Shown here: piece after piece, positions 1-8,076 of the stretch
Numbering within the stretch: the stretch's first letter is position 1
Layout of the letters: each line of letters starts with the position of its first letter
Assembly: GCF_001422725.1 (NCBI RefSeq)
Contig: NZ_LMMA01000001.1
Span: forward strand, 684,691 to 748,690
From: Flavobacterium sp. Leaf82
GTDB lineage: Bacteria; Bacteroidota; Bacteroidia; Flavobacteriales; Flavobacteriaceae
Length of the DNA: 64,000 nt
Direction of reading: 5' to 3'
Translations under genes and position numbers: made by a program
The notes under the pieces: model-generated
Told to the model about the DNA's origin: nothing
Database searches by the model: none
What the model saw: the letters and a program-made list of their open reading frames with translations, nothing else

Positions 1-24
1 TTTGTCGTTTCGTCAGTTTCGGGA

Positions 25-270
25 TTAAACAAGTCCATTTTTCCAGTTTTTATATTCAGTTTTCATACAATGTCCGCAAGGTCTGAAACCATTTTGTTTG
101 GCTTCATTTTCAGATAAAAAAAAGACACGATTTTCGCGTTTCATTCTTTTGCCCGACGAACATTTTAACGTTCCGTAGATTTTTAATTTTTGGTTTCCAC
201 CAAAGCAAATTTCCGCATTTTTAATTTTAATTCAAAGATTTGAATCTGAAATTTTATTGTGTTCGATCAT
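25..270 (-). pseudogene. Ada-type metal-binding domain protein, broken by an in-frame stop
   Basis: Reading leftward from an ATG at 270, 12 codons (MIEHNKISDSNL) are followed by a TGA at 232-234. The same frame then runs on for 68 codons to a TAA at 25-27. The continuation has GGNQKLKIYG, LKCSSGKRMKRENRVFF and GFRPCGHCMKTEY, which resembles the N-terminal metal-binding domain of Ada (PF02805 type), including the RPCxxC pair. A single C-to-T change of an Arg codon (CGA) would create this TGA. No ATG lies between the stop and the conserved core, so restart would need a rare ATT start. It sits upstream of a 2OG oxygenase and an AraC-Ogt protein on the same strand, which fits a split Ada response. 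It is either a recent pseudogene or a base-call error. Confidence 0.7.
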
Positions 271-363
271 TTGTTTGTTTTTTTTTGCCACAGATTAAAG
301 GATTAAAATGATTAAAAAATCTGCTCAATCTGCGTGAAAAAATTATCGGTTTTTATATTGTAG

Positions 364-383
364 AGACGCACAGCAGTGCGTCT
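364..383. repeat. Short palindrome, AGACGCAC-AGCA-GTGCGTCT family
   Basis: Perfect 8-bp arms with a 4-nt loop. Related copies occur at 43214-43238, inverted at 43294-43315, and in decayed form at 28070-28093. This is an intergenic dispersed repeat. Confidence 0.75.
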
Positions 384-401
384 AACTTTTTGGTTTTTTT
401 T

Positions 402-469
402 GCCACAAATTCACGAATTATTTTTAAAATCTATGCGAATAGAATTACCTTAATTCGTGAATTTGTGGC
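402..469. repeat. Inverted repeat, GCCACAAATTCACGAATTA family, copy 1
   Basis: Perfect 19-bp arms at 402-420 and 451-469 are separated by 30 bp, with T-rich and A-rich flanks. A second, diverged copy lies at 1218-1325, so the 2OG oxygenase gene is bracketed by two members. No ORF lies within it. Confidence 0.8.
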
Positions 470-478
470 GAAAAAAAA

Positions 479-1192
479 TCAAGAAAGGGCATCATGAAAA
501 ATAATTCCTAACGTATGTCGTTCTCCGGAATGTATTTCGCTAACACCATGTTTCATGTTTACACGATAATATCCTTTTGTGCCTTTTACAGGTCTAAAAT
601 TAGTTGTAAAAACCAGAATATCTCCTTTTTTAGGTTTCAGGACAATGGCTTTTGATTGTGCTCTGGGCGTTTGTTGCGTTAAAACAAATTCACCGCCCGT
701 AAAATCCTTATCAGGATCATTTAGAAAAAGCACGATTTGAATGGGGAAATAAACATCGCCATATAAATCCTGATGCAAAGTATTGAATCCGCTTTTACCA
801 TATTTTAAAATTAAAACAGTTGCTTTAAGTTGATTATTGGCGTGGCATTTTTCTAATAGTTTTTCATGAGTATCCGGAAAAACGGTATTTATATTTAACG
901 CTTTCATCCAGGCATTTGCAATTGGCGCTAATTTAGGATAAATCGAAGATCGAATATCTTGAATTAAATCAGGCAACGGATAATTAAAATATTTGTATTC
1001 GCCTAAACCAAAACGATAGCGCTCCATAACCACTGTTTTTCGATATAAAGCAGGATTATCATAATCGAATTTTAAATCTTCACATTGTTCGTTATTAAGC
1101 ACGTTTGAGATAATGGCAAATCCATTTTCGTGCATAGATTCAGTGATGCTTTCCCAATTAAGAGAAGCAATTTTTGATTGTATATTTTGCAT
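479..1192 (-). CDS. 2-oxoglutarate/Fe(II)-dependent oxygenase
   Basis: 237-residue soluble protein. It carries the double-stranded beta-helix iron triad: H140-x-D142 in TLHQDLYGD, the distal H215 in VNMKHGVS, and R225 ten residues later, the expected 2-oxoglutarate salt-bridge position. GGEFVLT and KKGDILVF are the usual core strands. These enzymes couple decarboxylation of 2-oxoglutarate to hydroxylation of a substrate. The gene lies between an Ada-type metal-binding ORF and an AraC-Ogt alkyltransferase on the same strand, which suggests, but does not prove, a role in removing alkyl damage as AlkB does. It is not an obvious AlkB orthologue, and a prolyl-hydroxylase-like role is possible. Confidence 0.8.
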   Translation of the reverse strand: MQNIQSKIASLNWESITESMHENGFAIISNVLNNEQCEDLKFDYDNPALYRKTVVMERYRFGLGEYKYFNYPLPDLIQDIRSSIYPKLAPIANAWMKALNINTVFPDTHEKLLEKCHANNQLKATVLILKYGKSGFNTLHQDLYGDVYFPIQIVLFLNDPDKDFTGGEFVLTQQTPRAQSKAIVLKPKKGDILVFTTNFRPVKGTKGYYRVNMKHGVSEIHSGERHTLGIIFHDALS

Positions 1193-1217
1193 AATAATTT
1201 TAGATTGAGATTTTTTT

Positions 1218-1325
1218 CGCCACTACCCGAGCGATAGCGAACGGACGAAGTAACTCACGAATTATTTTTTTACATTTAAAAAAAAATATACACGGCAGAA
1301 TTAGTTTAATTCGTGAATTCGTGGC
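1218..1325. repeat. Inverted repeat, GCCAC...TCACGAATTA family, copy 2 (interrupted arm)
   Basis: The right arm at 1307-1325 is intact (TAATTCGTGAATTCGTGGC). The left arm is split: GCCAC at 1219-1223 and TCACGAATTA at 1254-1263 are separated by about 30 bp of GC-richer sequence. Same family as 402-469. Confidence 0.7.
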
Positions 1326-1343
1326 AAAAAAATATGGATTTAT

Positions 1344-2189
1344 TTATGGATTTATCTGTGCGCCTTCCCAGCCAATTATAGCCGTTTTTCGGGTATTTCC
1401 CCACATATAACCGCCAAAGGTTCCTGAAGACTGAATTACGCGATGACACGGAATCAAAAAGGCTACAGGATTACTGCCAATCGCAGTTCCAACAGCCCGA
1501 GATGCATTTGGTTTCTCGATTTGTTGTGCAATAGAACCATAAGTAGAAAGTTGTCCCATTGGAATTTTAAGCAAGGTTTCCCAAACTTTCAATTGAAAAT
1601 CAGTTCCTTTTAAGTGCAGTTTTATTTCAGATAATTTACTCCAGTCGTTCTGAAAAATAAACAAGGCATTTTGTTGTGCTAAATCTAATTTTCTGGAGAA
1701 ACCTGCATTTGGAAATTTATTTTTTAGATCCTGAAATCCAGTTTCTTCATTTTCAGCGAAAGCCATAAAACAAACCCCTTTATTGGTCGAAGCTACAATA
1801 ATATTCCCAAACGGACTTTCAGCAAAACTGAAATTAATTTCTAAATTTTTACCGCCGTTTTTATATTCTGCCGGAGTCATTCCTTCGATGTTTACAAATA
1901 AATCATGAAGCCGGCTTGTTCCTGATAATCCGGTATCATAAGCGGCATCAAATAAAGTGGCGTGATTGTTTTCTTTAAGGATTTTTTTGGCGTGTTCAAC
2001 ACTTATATATTGCAAGAATTTCTTCGGACTGGTTCCTGCCCATTCTGTAAACAAGCGTTGAAAGTGAAACGGACTTAAATGTACTTTTTCAGCAACCTCA
2101 TCTAAGTTAGGTTGTTCATTAAAGTTGACTTTTATATAATCGATCGCATCTGCAATTCGATTATAATTGATAGTTTCCTGTGTGTTCAT
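1344..2189 (-). CDS. AraC-type HTH fused to methylated-DNA--cysteine S-methyltransferase (Ada/Ogt-like)
   Basis: Two modules. Residues about 10-110 are an AraC/XylS DNA-binding domain (HLSPFHFQRLFTEWAG, then GMTPAEYKNGG). The rest is an O6-alkylguanine-DNA alkyltransferase with the acceptor cysteine C248 in PCHRV, preceded by ASRAVGTAIGSNP. The frame is open back to 2273, but the ATG at 2189 (MNTQET) is preferred because the upstream 28 codons match no family N-terminus and run toward repeat DNA. Compared with E. coli Ada it lacks the N-terminal metal-binding domain. A separate Ada-type metal-binding ORF two genes away is broken. Expected role: direct reversal of O6-alkylguanine, perhaps with control of neighbouring repair genes. 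Confidence 0.92.
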   Translation of the reverse strand: MNTQETINYNRIADAIDYIKVNFNEQPNLDEVAEKVHLSPFHFQRLFTEWAGTSPKKFLQYISVEHAKKILKENNHATLFDAAYDTGLSGTSRLHDLFVNIEGMTPAEYKNGGKNLEINFSFAESPFGNIIVASTNKGVCFMAFAENEETGFQDLKNKFPNAGFSRKLDLAQQNALFIFQNDWSKLSEIKLHLKGTDFQLKVWETLLKIPMGQLSTYGSIAQQIEKPNASRAVGTAIGSNPVAFLIPCHRVIQSSGTFGGYMWGNTRKTAIIGWEGAQINP

Positions 2190-2264
2190 TTTTCTTTCAA
2201 TTTTATAATACAAAGATCGATTGGATTCCGCAGGTATAAAATCCGAAACTTGCGGTGTTTTCTT

Positions 2265-2440
2265 TAACCACAAAGTACGCTAAGATTTACGCAAAGTACG
2301 CAATAGTTTTGCTCGCAAAGACAGGGCAAAGTTTTTTTTCAACATTGTCACCCAGAGCGAAGTCGAAGGGCACAAAGTATGTCGACAAAGATTTGCATAA
2401 ACTTGAAACCTGGAACTTGAAACAATCTATTTATTAACAA
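2265..2440. repeat. Intergenic repeat patchwork
   Basis: The gap between the AraC-Ogt and SMR genes contains CACAAAGTACGCTAAGATTTACGCAAAG, which resembles the element at 23350-23466. It also has AGAGCGAAGTCGAAGGG, like 17005-17059, and a tail with ACTTGAAAC units. A 60-codon frame here is repeat-derived and not called. Confidence 0.5.
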
Positions 2441-2441
2441 T

Positions 2442-2774
2442 TTAATGCGCGGTAGTTTTCGAGAAAACATTAATAACCACAACACCAATCATAATCAAAG
2501 CCAATCCTATTATTGCAGGTAAATCCGGAATCTGTTTAAAGAATATAGCACCAATTATGGTAATCAAAACAATACCAACTCCAGACCAAATTGCATAAGC
2601 AATCCCAACCGGAATAGTTCTAATAGCAAAGCTCAAAAAGTAAAACGCAGCAAAATAACCCACAATCGTAACAATGCTTGGAATTAGCTGTGTAAACTGT
2701 TCTGATTTTTTTAATGCCGATGTTGCAATGATTTCGAATATAATGGCAATGCCTAAAAAGAAGAAGTTTTTCAT
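2442..2774 (-). CDS. Small multidrug resistance (SMR) family transporter
   Basis: 110 residues with four predicted transmembrane helices, the SMR size. E14 in the first helix (GIAIIFEIIATSALKKSE) is the conserved proton/drug-binding glutamate. IPVGIAYAIWSGVGIVLITIIG in helix 3 is the family signature. It acts as a dimeric antiporter in the inner membrane, exporting cationic compounds or guanidinium-type substrates; which subgroup cannot be told by eye. A TAACTTTG -7-like element lies at 2788-2795 only about 13 bp before the start, so the mRNA leader would be very short. Confidence 0.93.
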   Translation of the reverse strand: MKNFFFLGIAIIFEIIATSALKKSEQFTQLIPSIVTIVGYFAAFYFLSFAIRTIPVGIAYAIWSGVGIVLITIIGAIFFKQIPDLPAIIGLALIMIGVVVINVFSKTTAH

Positions 2775-2802
2775 ATTTGCGTTTTTGCAAAGTTAAGTTT
2801 GA

Positions 2803-3882
2803 TTATCTAAGATTGTCTTTGGCTAAAGAAACACTTATTAGCCTATATCCATTTTCAGTTCTTAAAAACTCAAAATGATCTTGTTTTCCATTTTTATTAG
2901 AGATCACAATATTTTTTACAGGATATTTCCATTCTTTAGATTGATTGCAATTATTAAAATATTCTTCAAATTCTTTTCCTTCATAAATAAATTGATTTAA
3001 GCTTTCAGCGAAAACATTATAATCGCAATTTTTAGTATTAAGTTCCGCTAATTTGGCTTTTATAACTTTATAATTTTTATCGAGAAATGTAGCTTTTGGT
3101 TCACTTATCCATCCGTTTGGTTCTTTCCAATAGGTGATTTTATCATAAGAGAATTTCAGCAAATTGCTTTTTGATAAATCAGTAAGTACGTTGGTCTTCA
3201 GCCAGAATTTAAATTCCTTGTCAAAATTTATAAACGAATAATATTGTCCGTCAATACCGGCAAAATTTTCTCTTATTTCATCTTTACTTGGCTCTTTTGA
3301 TTTTTGTAGAGAATAAAAGTTGAGTTCATCGTTATATCCAAAATTTTCGATTAGGATTTTATTATTGGTATCAAGAAGATATTCTTTACCACCAGACCAA
3401 TAATAATGTCCATCTCCGCCTGGTTCCACTATTTTTTTCGCATCTTTTAATGCGATGATCATTCCGTTTCTTACTCTGGTTAAATCGCTGTATTCAGCAG
3501 GAATTACAATTTTTCCGTCACCGTTAAACAATCCCATTTTGTCTGTTTTATAATCCTTAAAACGAATAAAACCTTCGTTCTCGCAATCTGGGCCATTATC
3601 AAAAACGTACAAACTATCACGGCCTGTTATTTTGCCGGATTTAGTTAAATAGTAACTTTTCCAGCTTTCATTTACTTCTTCAGAAACTACAATAATATCA
3701 TCAAATTTATTGGCAGAAGTGAGTCCCATAAATTTGGGTTCTATTTTTACTTTACCGCTTTTATCCTTAAAACCTATATGTGTGGTGTCTTTGTCCCAAA
3801 ATGAAACCCAGGTATCTTTATTTTGTGCAAACAAAAAAGAGGTTGTAAAAAACAGTGTGTAAAGAATAATACTTTTTTTCAT
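2803..3882 (-). CDS. Exported WG-repeat protein
   Basis: 359 residues. A signal peptide (MKKSIILYTLFFTTSFLFAQ) is followed by WG-type beta repeats, clearest around residues 36-54 (IGFKDKSGKVKIEPKF) and 116-135 (MGLFNGDGKIVIPAEYSDL). WG repeats are common in exported Bacteroidota proteins and probably serve as a binding scaffold. No catalytic motif is visible. It lies just downstream of a small cysteine-rich protein gene (10-bp gap) and may be cotranscribed with it. Function unknown. Confidence 0.75.
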   Translation of the reverse strand: MKKSIILYTLFFTTSFLFAQNKDTWVSFWDKDTTHIGFKDKSGKVKIEPKFMGLTSANKFDDIIVVSEEVNESWKSYYLTKSGKITGRDSLYVFDNGPDCENEGFIRFKDYKTDKMGLFNGDGKIVIPAEYSDLTRVRNGMIIALKDAKKIVEPGGDGHYYWSGGKEYLLDTNNKILIENFGYNDELNFYSLQKSKEPSKDEIRENFAGIDGQYYSFINFDKEFKFWLKTNVLTDLSKSNLLKFSYDKITYWKEPNGWISEPKATFLDKNYKVIKAKLAELNTKNCDYNVFAESLNQFIYEGKEFEEYFNNCNQSKEWKYPVKNIVISNKNGKQDHFEFLRTENGYRLISVSLAKDNLR

Positions 3883-3891
3883 GAGATTTAT

Positions 3892-4176
3892 TTATCGAAT
3901 ATGAATTTCTGCTTCATTGTTTTTGGCTTCATCAAAACAATCAGCACATAATATTTTAAAGTCGGCGTTGGTTTGAAAAACATCAGTCCATTCTTCGCCA
4001 TTGTCAAGAAGCCATTGTTCGCATTCTCCGCACCAGGCAATTTGCGGAAGATTTTCTTCGGCTTCAGAATAAAAAAAGCCAACCTTTTCTTTTTTATCTA
4101 TTGCCATCGCAATATGAATACAGGCAAAAGACATATCTTTTGAACCATGTTGTTCACATAAAACTTTTTCAATCAT
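3892..4176 (-). CDS. Small cysteine-rich, probably zinc-binding protein
   Basis: 94 acidic residues, no signal peptide or membrane segment. Cysteines at 7, 19, 49, 52, 77 and 80 include two CxxC pairs (WCGEC and LCADC), the layout of a small zinc-binding domain. I do not recognise a named family. A different-frame 64-codon ORF overlaps the same DNA; this frame is preferred for the cysteine pattern and balanced composition. Confidence 0.65.
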   Translation of the reverse strand: MIEKVLCEQHGSKDMSFACIHIAMAIDKKEKVGFFYSEAEENLPQIAWCGECEQWLLDNGEEWTDVFQTNADFKILCADCFDEAKNNEAEIHIR

Positions 4177-4237
4177 ATTTTATTGTTGTCTGTTTAATGA
4201 GATTTAATAATAATTTCAAAGATAAGATATAAAAGAA

Positions 4238-4270
4238 AAACCTTACTATAAATTGATATAGTAAGGGTTT
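4238..4270 (-). terminator. Rho-independent terminator after the coiled-coil protein gene
   Basis: On the minus strand CCTTACTATA pairs with TATAGTAAGG across a 6-nt loop, followed by TTTTTCTTTT. It lies about 25 bp after the stop codon at 4293. Confidence 0.8.
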
Positions 4271-4292
4271 GTTATATTGAAATGTGAAGTTT

Positions 4293-4877
4293 TTAATTTT
4301 TTGCAGCTTTCTTTTGTTGTTCTTTTTCCTCTTTCTCTTTTTGTTTCTTTTCTTTCTCTGCTTCTTTAGTCTTTTTTTCCTCTTCCTGCTTTTTGGTTAG
4401 TTCTTCTTTTTCTGCTTTAGAGGTTTCTATTTCTTTTTTGAAATCTTCTATTTTTTTGGCACTCGATTCTAGTTTAGCTTTGCTTTTGTTTAGTTTCTCT
4501 TCAGACTTTGCTATCTTTTGTTCCGATTTTTCGATGTTTTTTTGAAGATCAGAATTGTTTTCAGAGTTATTTTTAAGATTAGCCAATTGATCCTGATTTG
4601 TCTTTAGATCCGTATTGAGTTCGGCTGTTTTCTTTTCTAGTTTTTGTTTGTTTTTTTCTTCTTTGGCTAATTTATTCTCAGCACTCTGAATTTTATCTGT
4701 CTGAGATTTCATGTTGTTTCTCATTTGCCATTGCTGATCTGATGCTCTGCGCTCACTTGCCCATTTTTGATTCTGGTTGTTCATTTGCTGATGCATCGCT
4801 CTTGCCTGATTGTTGAATTGTGCAGAAGCAAAAAAAGGTAACATTATTAATAGCATTAAAATAAAACGTGTTCTCAT
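4293..4877 (-). CDS. Exported coiled-coil protein rich in Lys, Glu and Gln
   Basis: 194 residues. A signal peptide ends near ASAQ (residue 20). A Gln/Asn/Met-rich stretch follows (QARAMHQQMNNQNQ), then about 140 residues of charged heptads (NKLAKEEKNKQKLEKKTAEL, LNKSKAKLESSAKKI) typical of a long alpha-helical coiled coil. The C-terminus is almost pure Lys/Glu. Likely periplasmic; function unknown. Composition-driven similarity to other coiled coils would be uninformative. Confidence 0.7.
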   Translation of the reverse strand: MRTRFILMLLIMLPFFASAQFNNQARAMHQQMNNQNQKWASERRASDQQWQMRNNMKSQTDKIQSAENKLAKEEKNKQKLEKKTAELNTDLKTNQDQLANLKNNSENNSDLQKNIEKSEQKIAKSEEKLNKSKAKLESSAKKIEDFKKEIETSKAEKEELTKKQEEEKKTKEAEKEKKQKEKEEKEQQKKAAKN

Positions 4878-5049
4878 AATTTGGTTTTAGGTTTTTTTTG
4901 AATCCAAATGTAAATTATAATTTAAAAAATTATTCAAAAATATCTGATTAATTTTAAGCGTTTTTGAATAATATTTGCCTAGTAAACCCTTAAATAGTGG
5001 CACGCTCGGATAATTGTAGATTTTAGATTTCTGATTTTAGATTGAAAAA

Positions 5050-5083
5050 CAAAACCCGATAAGTTTTTAAAACTTATCGGGTT
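5050..5083 (-). terminator. Rho-independent terminator downstream of ahcY
   Basis: AAACCCGATAAGTTTT and AAACTTATCGGGTTT form a stem of about 15 bp with a very short loop and T-runs on both sides, 67 bp past the ahcY stop. It is flanked by ATCTAAAATC-type repeat units (5023-5040 and 5100-5147) that also form an inverted pair. Confidence 0.8.
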
Positions 5084-5149
5084 TGATATATGATTTGAAG
5101 AAATCTAAAATCTAAAATCTAAAATCAGAAATCTTCAATCTAAAATTAT

Positions 5150-6466
5150 TTAGTATCTGTAGTATTCTGGTTTGAAAGGACCTTCAACCGGAACACCAAT
5201 ATAAGCAGCCTGATCGTCACGTAAAGTTTCCAATTCAACTCCTAATTTAGCTAAGTGCAAAGCAGCAACTTTTTCATCTAAATGTTTAGGTAACATATAA
5301 ACGTCATTGTTGTAAGCAGCGCTGTTTTTCCATAATTCGATTTGTGCCAGAGTTTGGTTTGTAAATGAGTTACTCATTACAAAACTTGGGTGACCTGTAG
5401 CACAACCAAGGTTTACTAAACGACCTTCAGCAAGAATGATGATATCTTTTCCAGCGATAGTATATTTGTCAACCTGAGGTTTGATTTCGATTTTAGATGC
5501 ACCGTGGTTTTTGTTCAACCAAGCCATATCAATTTCGTTATCAAAGTGTCCGATGTTACAAACAACAGTTTTGTCTTTCATTTGCTCGAAGTGCTCTCCA
5601 AGAACGATATCTTTATTTCCAGTAGTTGTAATGATGATATCAGCATTAGCAATTACAGTATTTAATTTTTTAACTTCGTAACCGTCCATTGCAGCTTGTA
5701 AAGCACAAATTGGGTCAATTTCAGTGACAGTTACAATAGATCCTGCACCTCTGAAAGAAGCAGCAGTTCCTTTTCCAACATCACCATATCCACAAACGAT
5801 AACTCTTTTTCCAGCTAACATTAAGTCAGTTGCACGACGTACAGCATCTACAGCAGATTCTTTACAACCGTATTTGTTATCAAATTTAGATTTAGTAACA
5901 GAGTCATTAATGTTGATTGCAGGCATTGGTAAAGTTCCGGCTTTTACTCTTTCGTAAAGTCTGTGAACTCCAGTTGTAGTTTCTTCAGACAATCCTTTGA
6001 TTCCAGGAACCAATTCAGGGAAACGGTCAATAACCATATTTGTTAAATCTCCACCATCATCAAGAATCATGTTCAATGGTTTTCTGTCTTCACCAAAGAA
6101 TAAAGTTTGCTCAATACACCAGTCAAATGATTGCTCATCTAAACCTTTCCAGGCATAAACCTGAATTCCTGCAGCAGCAATAGCAGCAGCAGCCTGATCC
6201 TGAGTAGAGAAAATGTTACAAGAAGACCAGGTAACCTCTGCACCAAGAGCGATTAAAGTTTCGATTAAAACTGCAGTCTGGATCGTCATGTGTAAACATC
6301 CAGCGATACGAGCACCTGCAAGAGGTTGTTCGTCTTTATATTCAGCGCGAAGAGCCATTAAACCTGGCATTTCAGCTTCAGCTAATTCAATTTCTTTTCT
6401 TCCCCAAGCCGCTAGAGAGATGTCTTTTACTTTGAAAGCCACAAAAGGCGTAGTTGTAGTACTCAT
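5150..6466 (-). CDS. ahcY: Adenosylhomocysteinase (S-adenosyl-L-homocysteine hydrolase)
   Basis: 438 residues, the usual length. It hydrolyses S-adenosylhomocysteine to homocysteine and adenosine in the methyl cycle, using tightly bound NAD. Visible: the NAD-binding loop [22 protein letters not shown] with the conserved substrate-site residues, GHFDNEIDM, and the family C-terminus PFKPEYYRY. It appears monocistronic, with a terminator at 5050-5083 and a TAAATTTG -7 element upstream at 6498-6505. Confidence 0.97.
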   Translation of the reverse strand: MSTTTTPFVAFKVKDISLAAWGRKEIELAEAEMPGLMALRAEYKDEQPLAGARIAGCLHMTIQTAVLIETLIALGAEVTWSSCNIFSTQDQAAAAIAAAGIQVYAWKGLDEQSFDWCIEQTLFFGEDRKPLNMILDDGGDLTNMVIDRFPELVPGIKGLSEETTTGVHRLYERVKAGTLPMPAININDSVTKSKFDNKYGCKESAVDAVRRATDLMLAGKRVIVCGYGDVGKGTAASFRGAGSIVTVTEIDPICALQAAMDGYEVKKLNTVIANADIIITTTGNKDIVLGEHFEQMKDKTVVCNIGHFDNEIDMAWLNKNHGASKIEIKPQVDKYTIAGKDIIILAEGRLVNLGCATGHPSFVMSNSFTNQTLAQIELWKNSAAYNNDVYMLPKHLDEKVAALHLAKLGVELETLRDDQAAYIGVPVEGPFKPEYYRY

Positions 6467-6497
6467 TTATAGTATATTTGTAATTGTAAAATTTTTG

Positions 6498-6505
6498 CAA
6501 ATTTA
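6498..6505 (-). promoter_or_regulatory. ahcY promoter -7 element
   Basis: Minus-strand TAAATTTG matches the Bacteroidota TAnnTTTG element 31 bp before the ahcY ATG. No TTG is found at the expected -33 spacing, so only half the promoter is supported. Confidence 0.5.
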
Positions 6506-6622
6506 CGGAATAGGTTTTTAATTTTGACTACTTTCTATAAGATTTGTGAAATGTTTAATTTCTTAATCTTTAGAATATTAGTTGATTACTGCAGCTGTCA
6601 TATTGCGTATAGTCAAAATAAG

Positions 6623-6863
6623 AAGCTAATCCTGCTGTCCACTATATCTTTTCCTTGCTAAAGGAGCAAGAAAAAGGATGCCGTTTCCATCAGGGCTAAA
6701 AAGACCAGACTTTATATTTGAAACATATAAGCGATATAAGTTCATTTAAAAAGATTTTTAATATTTTAAATTGCTTCTTTAAATATACTTAATTGCGTAA
6801 ATTTATAATACCAGTTTTCAAACAGCCATATTATATTTACTTATATCACTTATATGGTTTAAA
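6623..6863. repeat. Composite intergenic repeat (no gene)
   Basis: The 425-bp gap between ahcY and the PPTase gene contains two parts. At 6623-6699 is a GC-richer element (GCTAATCCTGCTGTCC ... CCATCAGGGCTAA) with an inner hairpin around CCTTGCT/AGCAAG. At 6723-6750 and 6840-6863 are inverted arms (CATATAAGCGATATAAG versus CTTATATCACTTATATG) enclosing about 90 bp. No coding potential was seen. Confidence 0.55.
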
Positions 6864-6891
6864 ATAACTCATAATTCATAATTAAAAAAGC

Positions 6892-7542
6892 ATGCCTTTA
6901 TTCCAGACCATACAATTCAATGAAACTACCAAAATCTTAGTTTGGCACATAACCGAATCTTTTGAAGAGTTATTAAGTAAAGTAGTTTTAAAAGAAAAAA
7001 CACAACTTCGTCTAAACGGAATGAAGTCACAAATGCATCAGCGCGCTTTTTTGAGTGTACGTATGTTGATTCAGGAAATGGGTTTTACAGATAATGATTT
7101 GCATTATGACGAATTTGGAAAACCTTATTTTGATTGTCATAATTATATTTCTATTACACATTCGCACAATTTTGCAGCGATAATTGTAAGCCATGAAACA
7201 GTAGGTATCGATATGGAATTACAGCGTGAAAAAATCCTTCGTATCGCTGATAAATTTGTCGATGGCGAATTTGATTATTTAAACCCGGATATTTTAGAAG
7301 AATACATTAAAAAACTCACCATTATCTGGGGCGCAAAAGAAGCCATATTTAAAATCAGAAACGAAAAAGGAATCAGTTTTAAAGACCATATAAAAGTAGG
7401 AGACTTTTCTCTTACCAAAAATCAAACAGAAGCGAGTCTGCATTTTGATAATTTGGTCAAAGATTTTGATGTGCATTACAAAGAAATAAAATCAGATGCA
7501 TCCGGGCAGGATTTTACTTTGGTATATGCTTTTGAGAAGTAG
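6892..7542 (+). CDS. 4'-phosphopantetheinyl transferase superfamily protein
   Basis: 216 residues. These enzymes move phosphopantetheine from coenzyme A to a serine of carrier proteins. The motif GIDMEL (D107, E109) plus WGAKEAIFK (W146, K149, E150) is the Sfp/AcpS magnesium- and CoA-binding signature, and SITHSHNFAAI matches the strand before it. The size is closer to Sfp-type than AcpS-type enzymes. Monocistronic; partner carrier proteins are not in the window. The target could be fatty-acid ACP or a secondary-metabolite carrier. Confidence 0.88.
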   Translation: MPLFQTIQFNETTKILVWHITESFEELLSKVVLKEKTQLRLNGMKSQMHQRAFLSVRMLIQEMGFTDNDLHYDEFGKPYFDCHNYISITHSHNFAAIIVSHETVGIDMELQREKILRIADKFVDGEFDYLNPDILEEYIKKLTIIWGAKEAIFKIRNEKGISFKDHIKVGDFSLTKNQTEASLHFDNLVKDFDVHYKEIKSDASGQDFTLVYAFEK

Positions 7543-7590
7543 TTTTTATTCTCAGTTTTCAGTTGCAGTTTTCAGAGGTTGACCACAATC

Positions 7591-7642
7591 TTGTCATTTC
7601 GACCGGAGGGAGAAATCACACAAGAAGCTCTACAAAGATTGG
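7591..7642. repeat. Half copy of the TTGTCATTTCGAC palindromic repeat
   Basis: Contains TTGTCATTTCGAC, GGAGAAATCACA and AAGAAGCTC-TACAAAGATTG as in the full elements at 19847, 33889 and 40119, but lacks the right arm. Confidence 0.7.
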
Positions 7643-7659
7643 CGATTTTGTTAACGGAA

Positions 7660-8076
7660 TTAATTTAAACTATCTGTAGAAAACTCACTCATTTTCTTGC
7701 GATGCTCAAACATACTCATAAACAAAAACGTACTCATTTTTCTAGCGCGTCGTTTTAGCGTATCCGCATTTTCACCTTCAAAATATTCTTCGATAGTCTG
7801 AAACCAGTGATTCAGCCAGATTCCAAATACTTCTGCCGTAATATTACTTTCAAAATGAGCGTCTACTTCATTGTGTACCGTTTGCGGATTGCCTTTGTAT
7901 TTTTTTACTGCAAATAAATTAGTTTCCCAAAAATCAGTAAGTTTTTCCAGATGCGTTTCCCAGTCTTTAATCATCGTATTAAAATAAAAGCCGATCTCTT
8001 CATCGGCTCTTATCTTAGCATAGAACTGATGCACTAAATAGGAGATGTCAGCTCTGTTTTCTATTTGTTTTCTCAT
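7660..8076 (-). CDS. Group III truncated haemoglobin
   Basis: 138 residues with the 2-on-2 globin layout of group III: SYLVHQFYAKIRADEEIGFYF at the N-terminus, LTDFWETNLF (E helix), H68 or H74 as the proximal haem ligand, and VFGIWLNHWFQTI...FEGENAD near the end. Members bind oxygen or nitric oxide and are implicated in NO detoxification or microaerobic physiology. The start codon overlaps the stop of the upstream membrane-protein gene by 4 bp, indicating translational coupling. A Crp/Fnr regulator gene lies upstream on the same strand. Confidence 0.9.
   Translation of the reverse strand: MRKQIENRADISYLVHQFYAKIRADEEIGFYFNTMIKDWETHLEKLTDFWETNLFAVKKYKGNPQTVHNEVDAHFESNITAEVFGIWLNHWFQTIEEYFEGENADTLKRRARKMSTFLFMSMFEHRKKMSEFSTDSLN

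Noticed and set aside
2190..2273. 28-codon upstream extension of the AraC-Ogt frame
   Set aside because: It runs toward repeat DNA and matches no family N-terminus; ATG 2189 gives a normal Ada-like start.
3888..4082. 64-codon frame overlapping the small cysteine-rich protein
   Set aside because: Lies in another frame of the same strand, without the CxxC pairs; judged a shadow.
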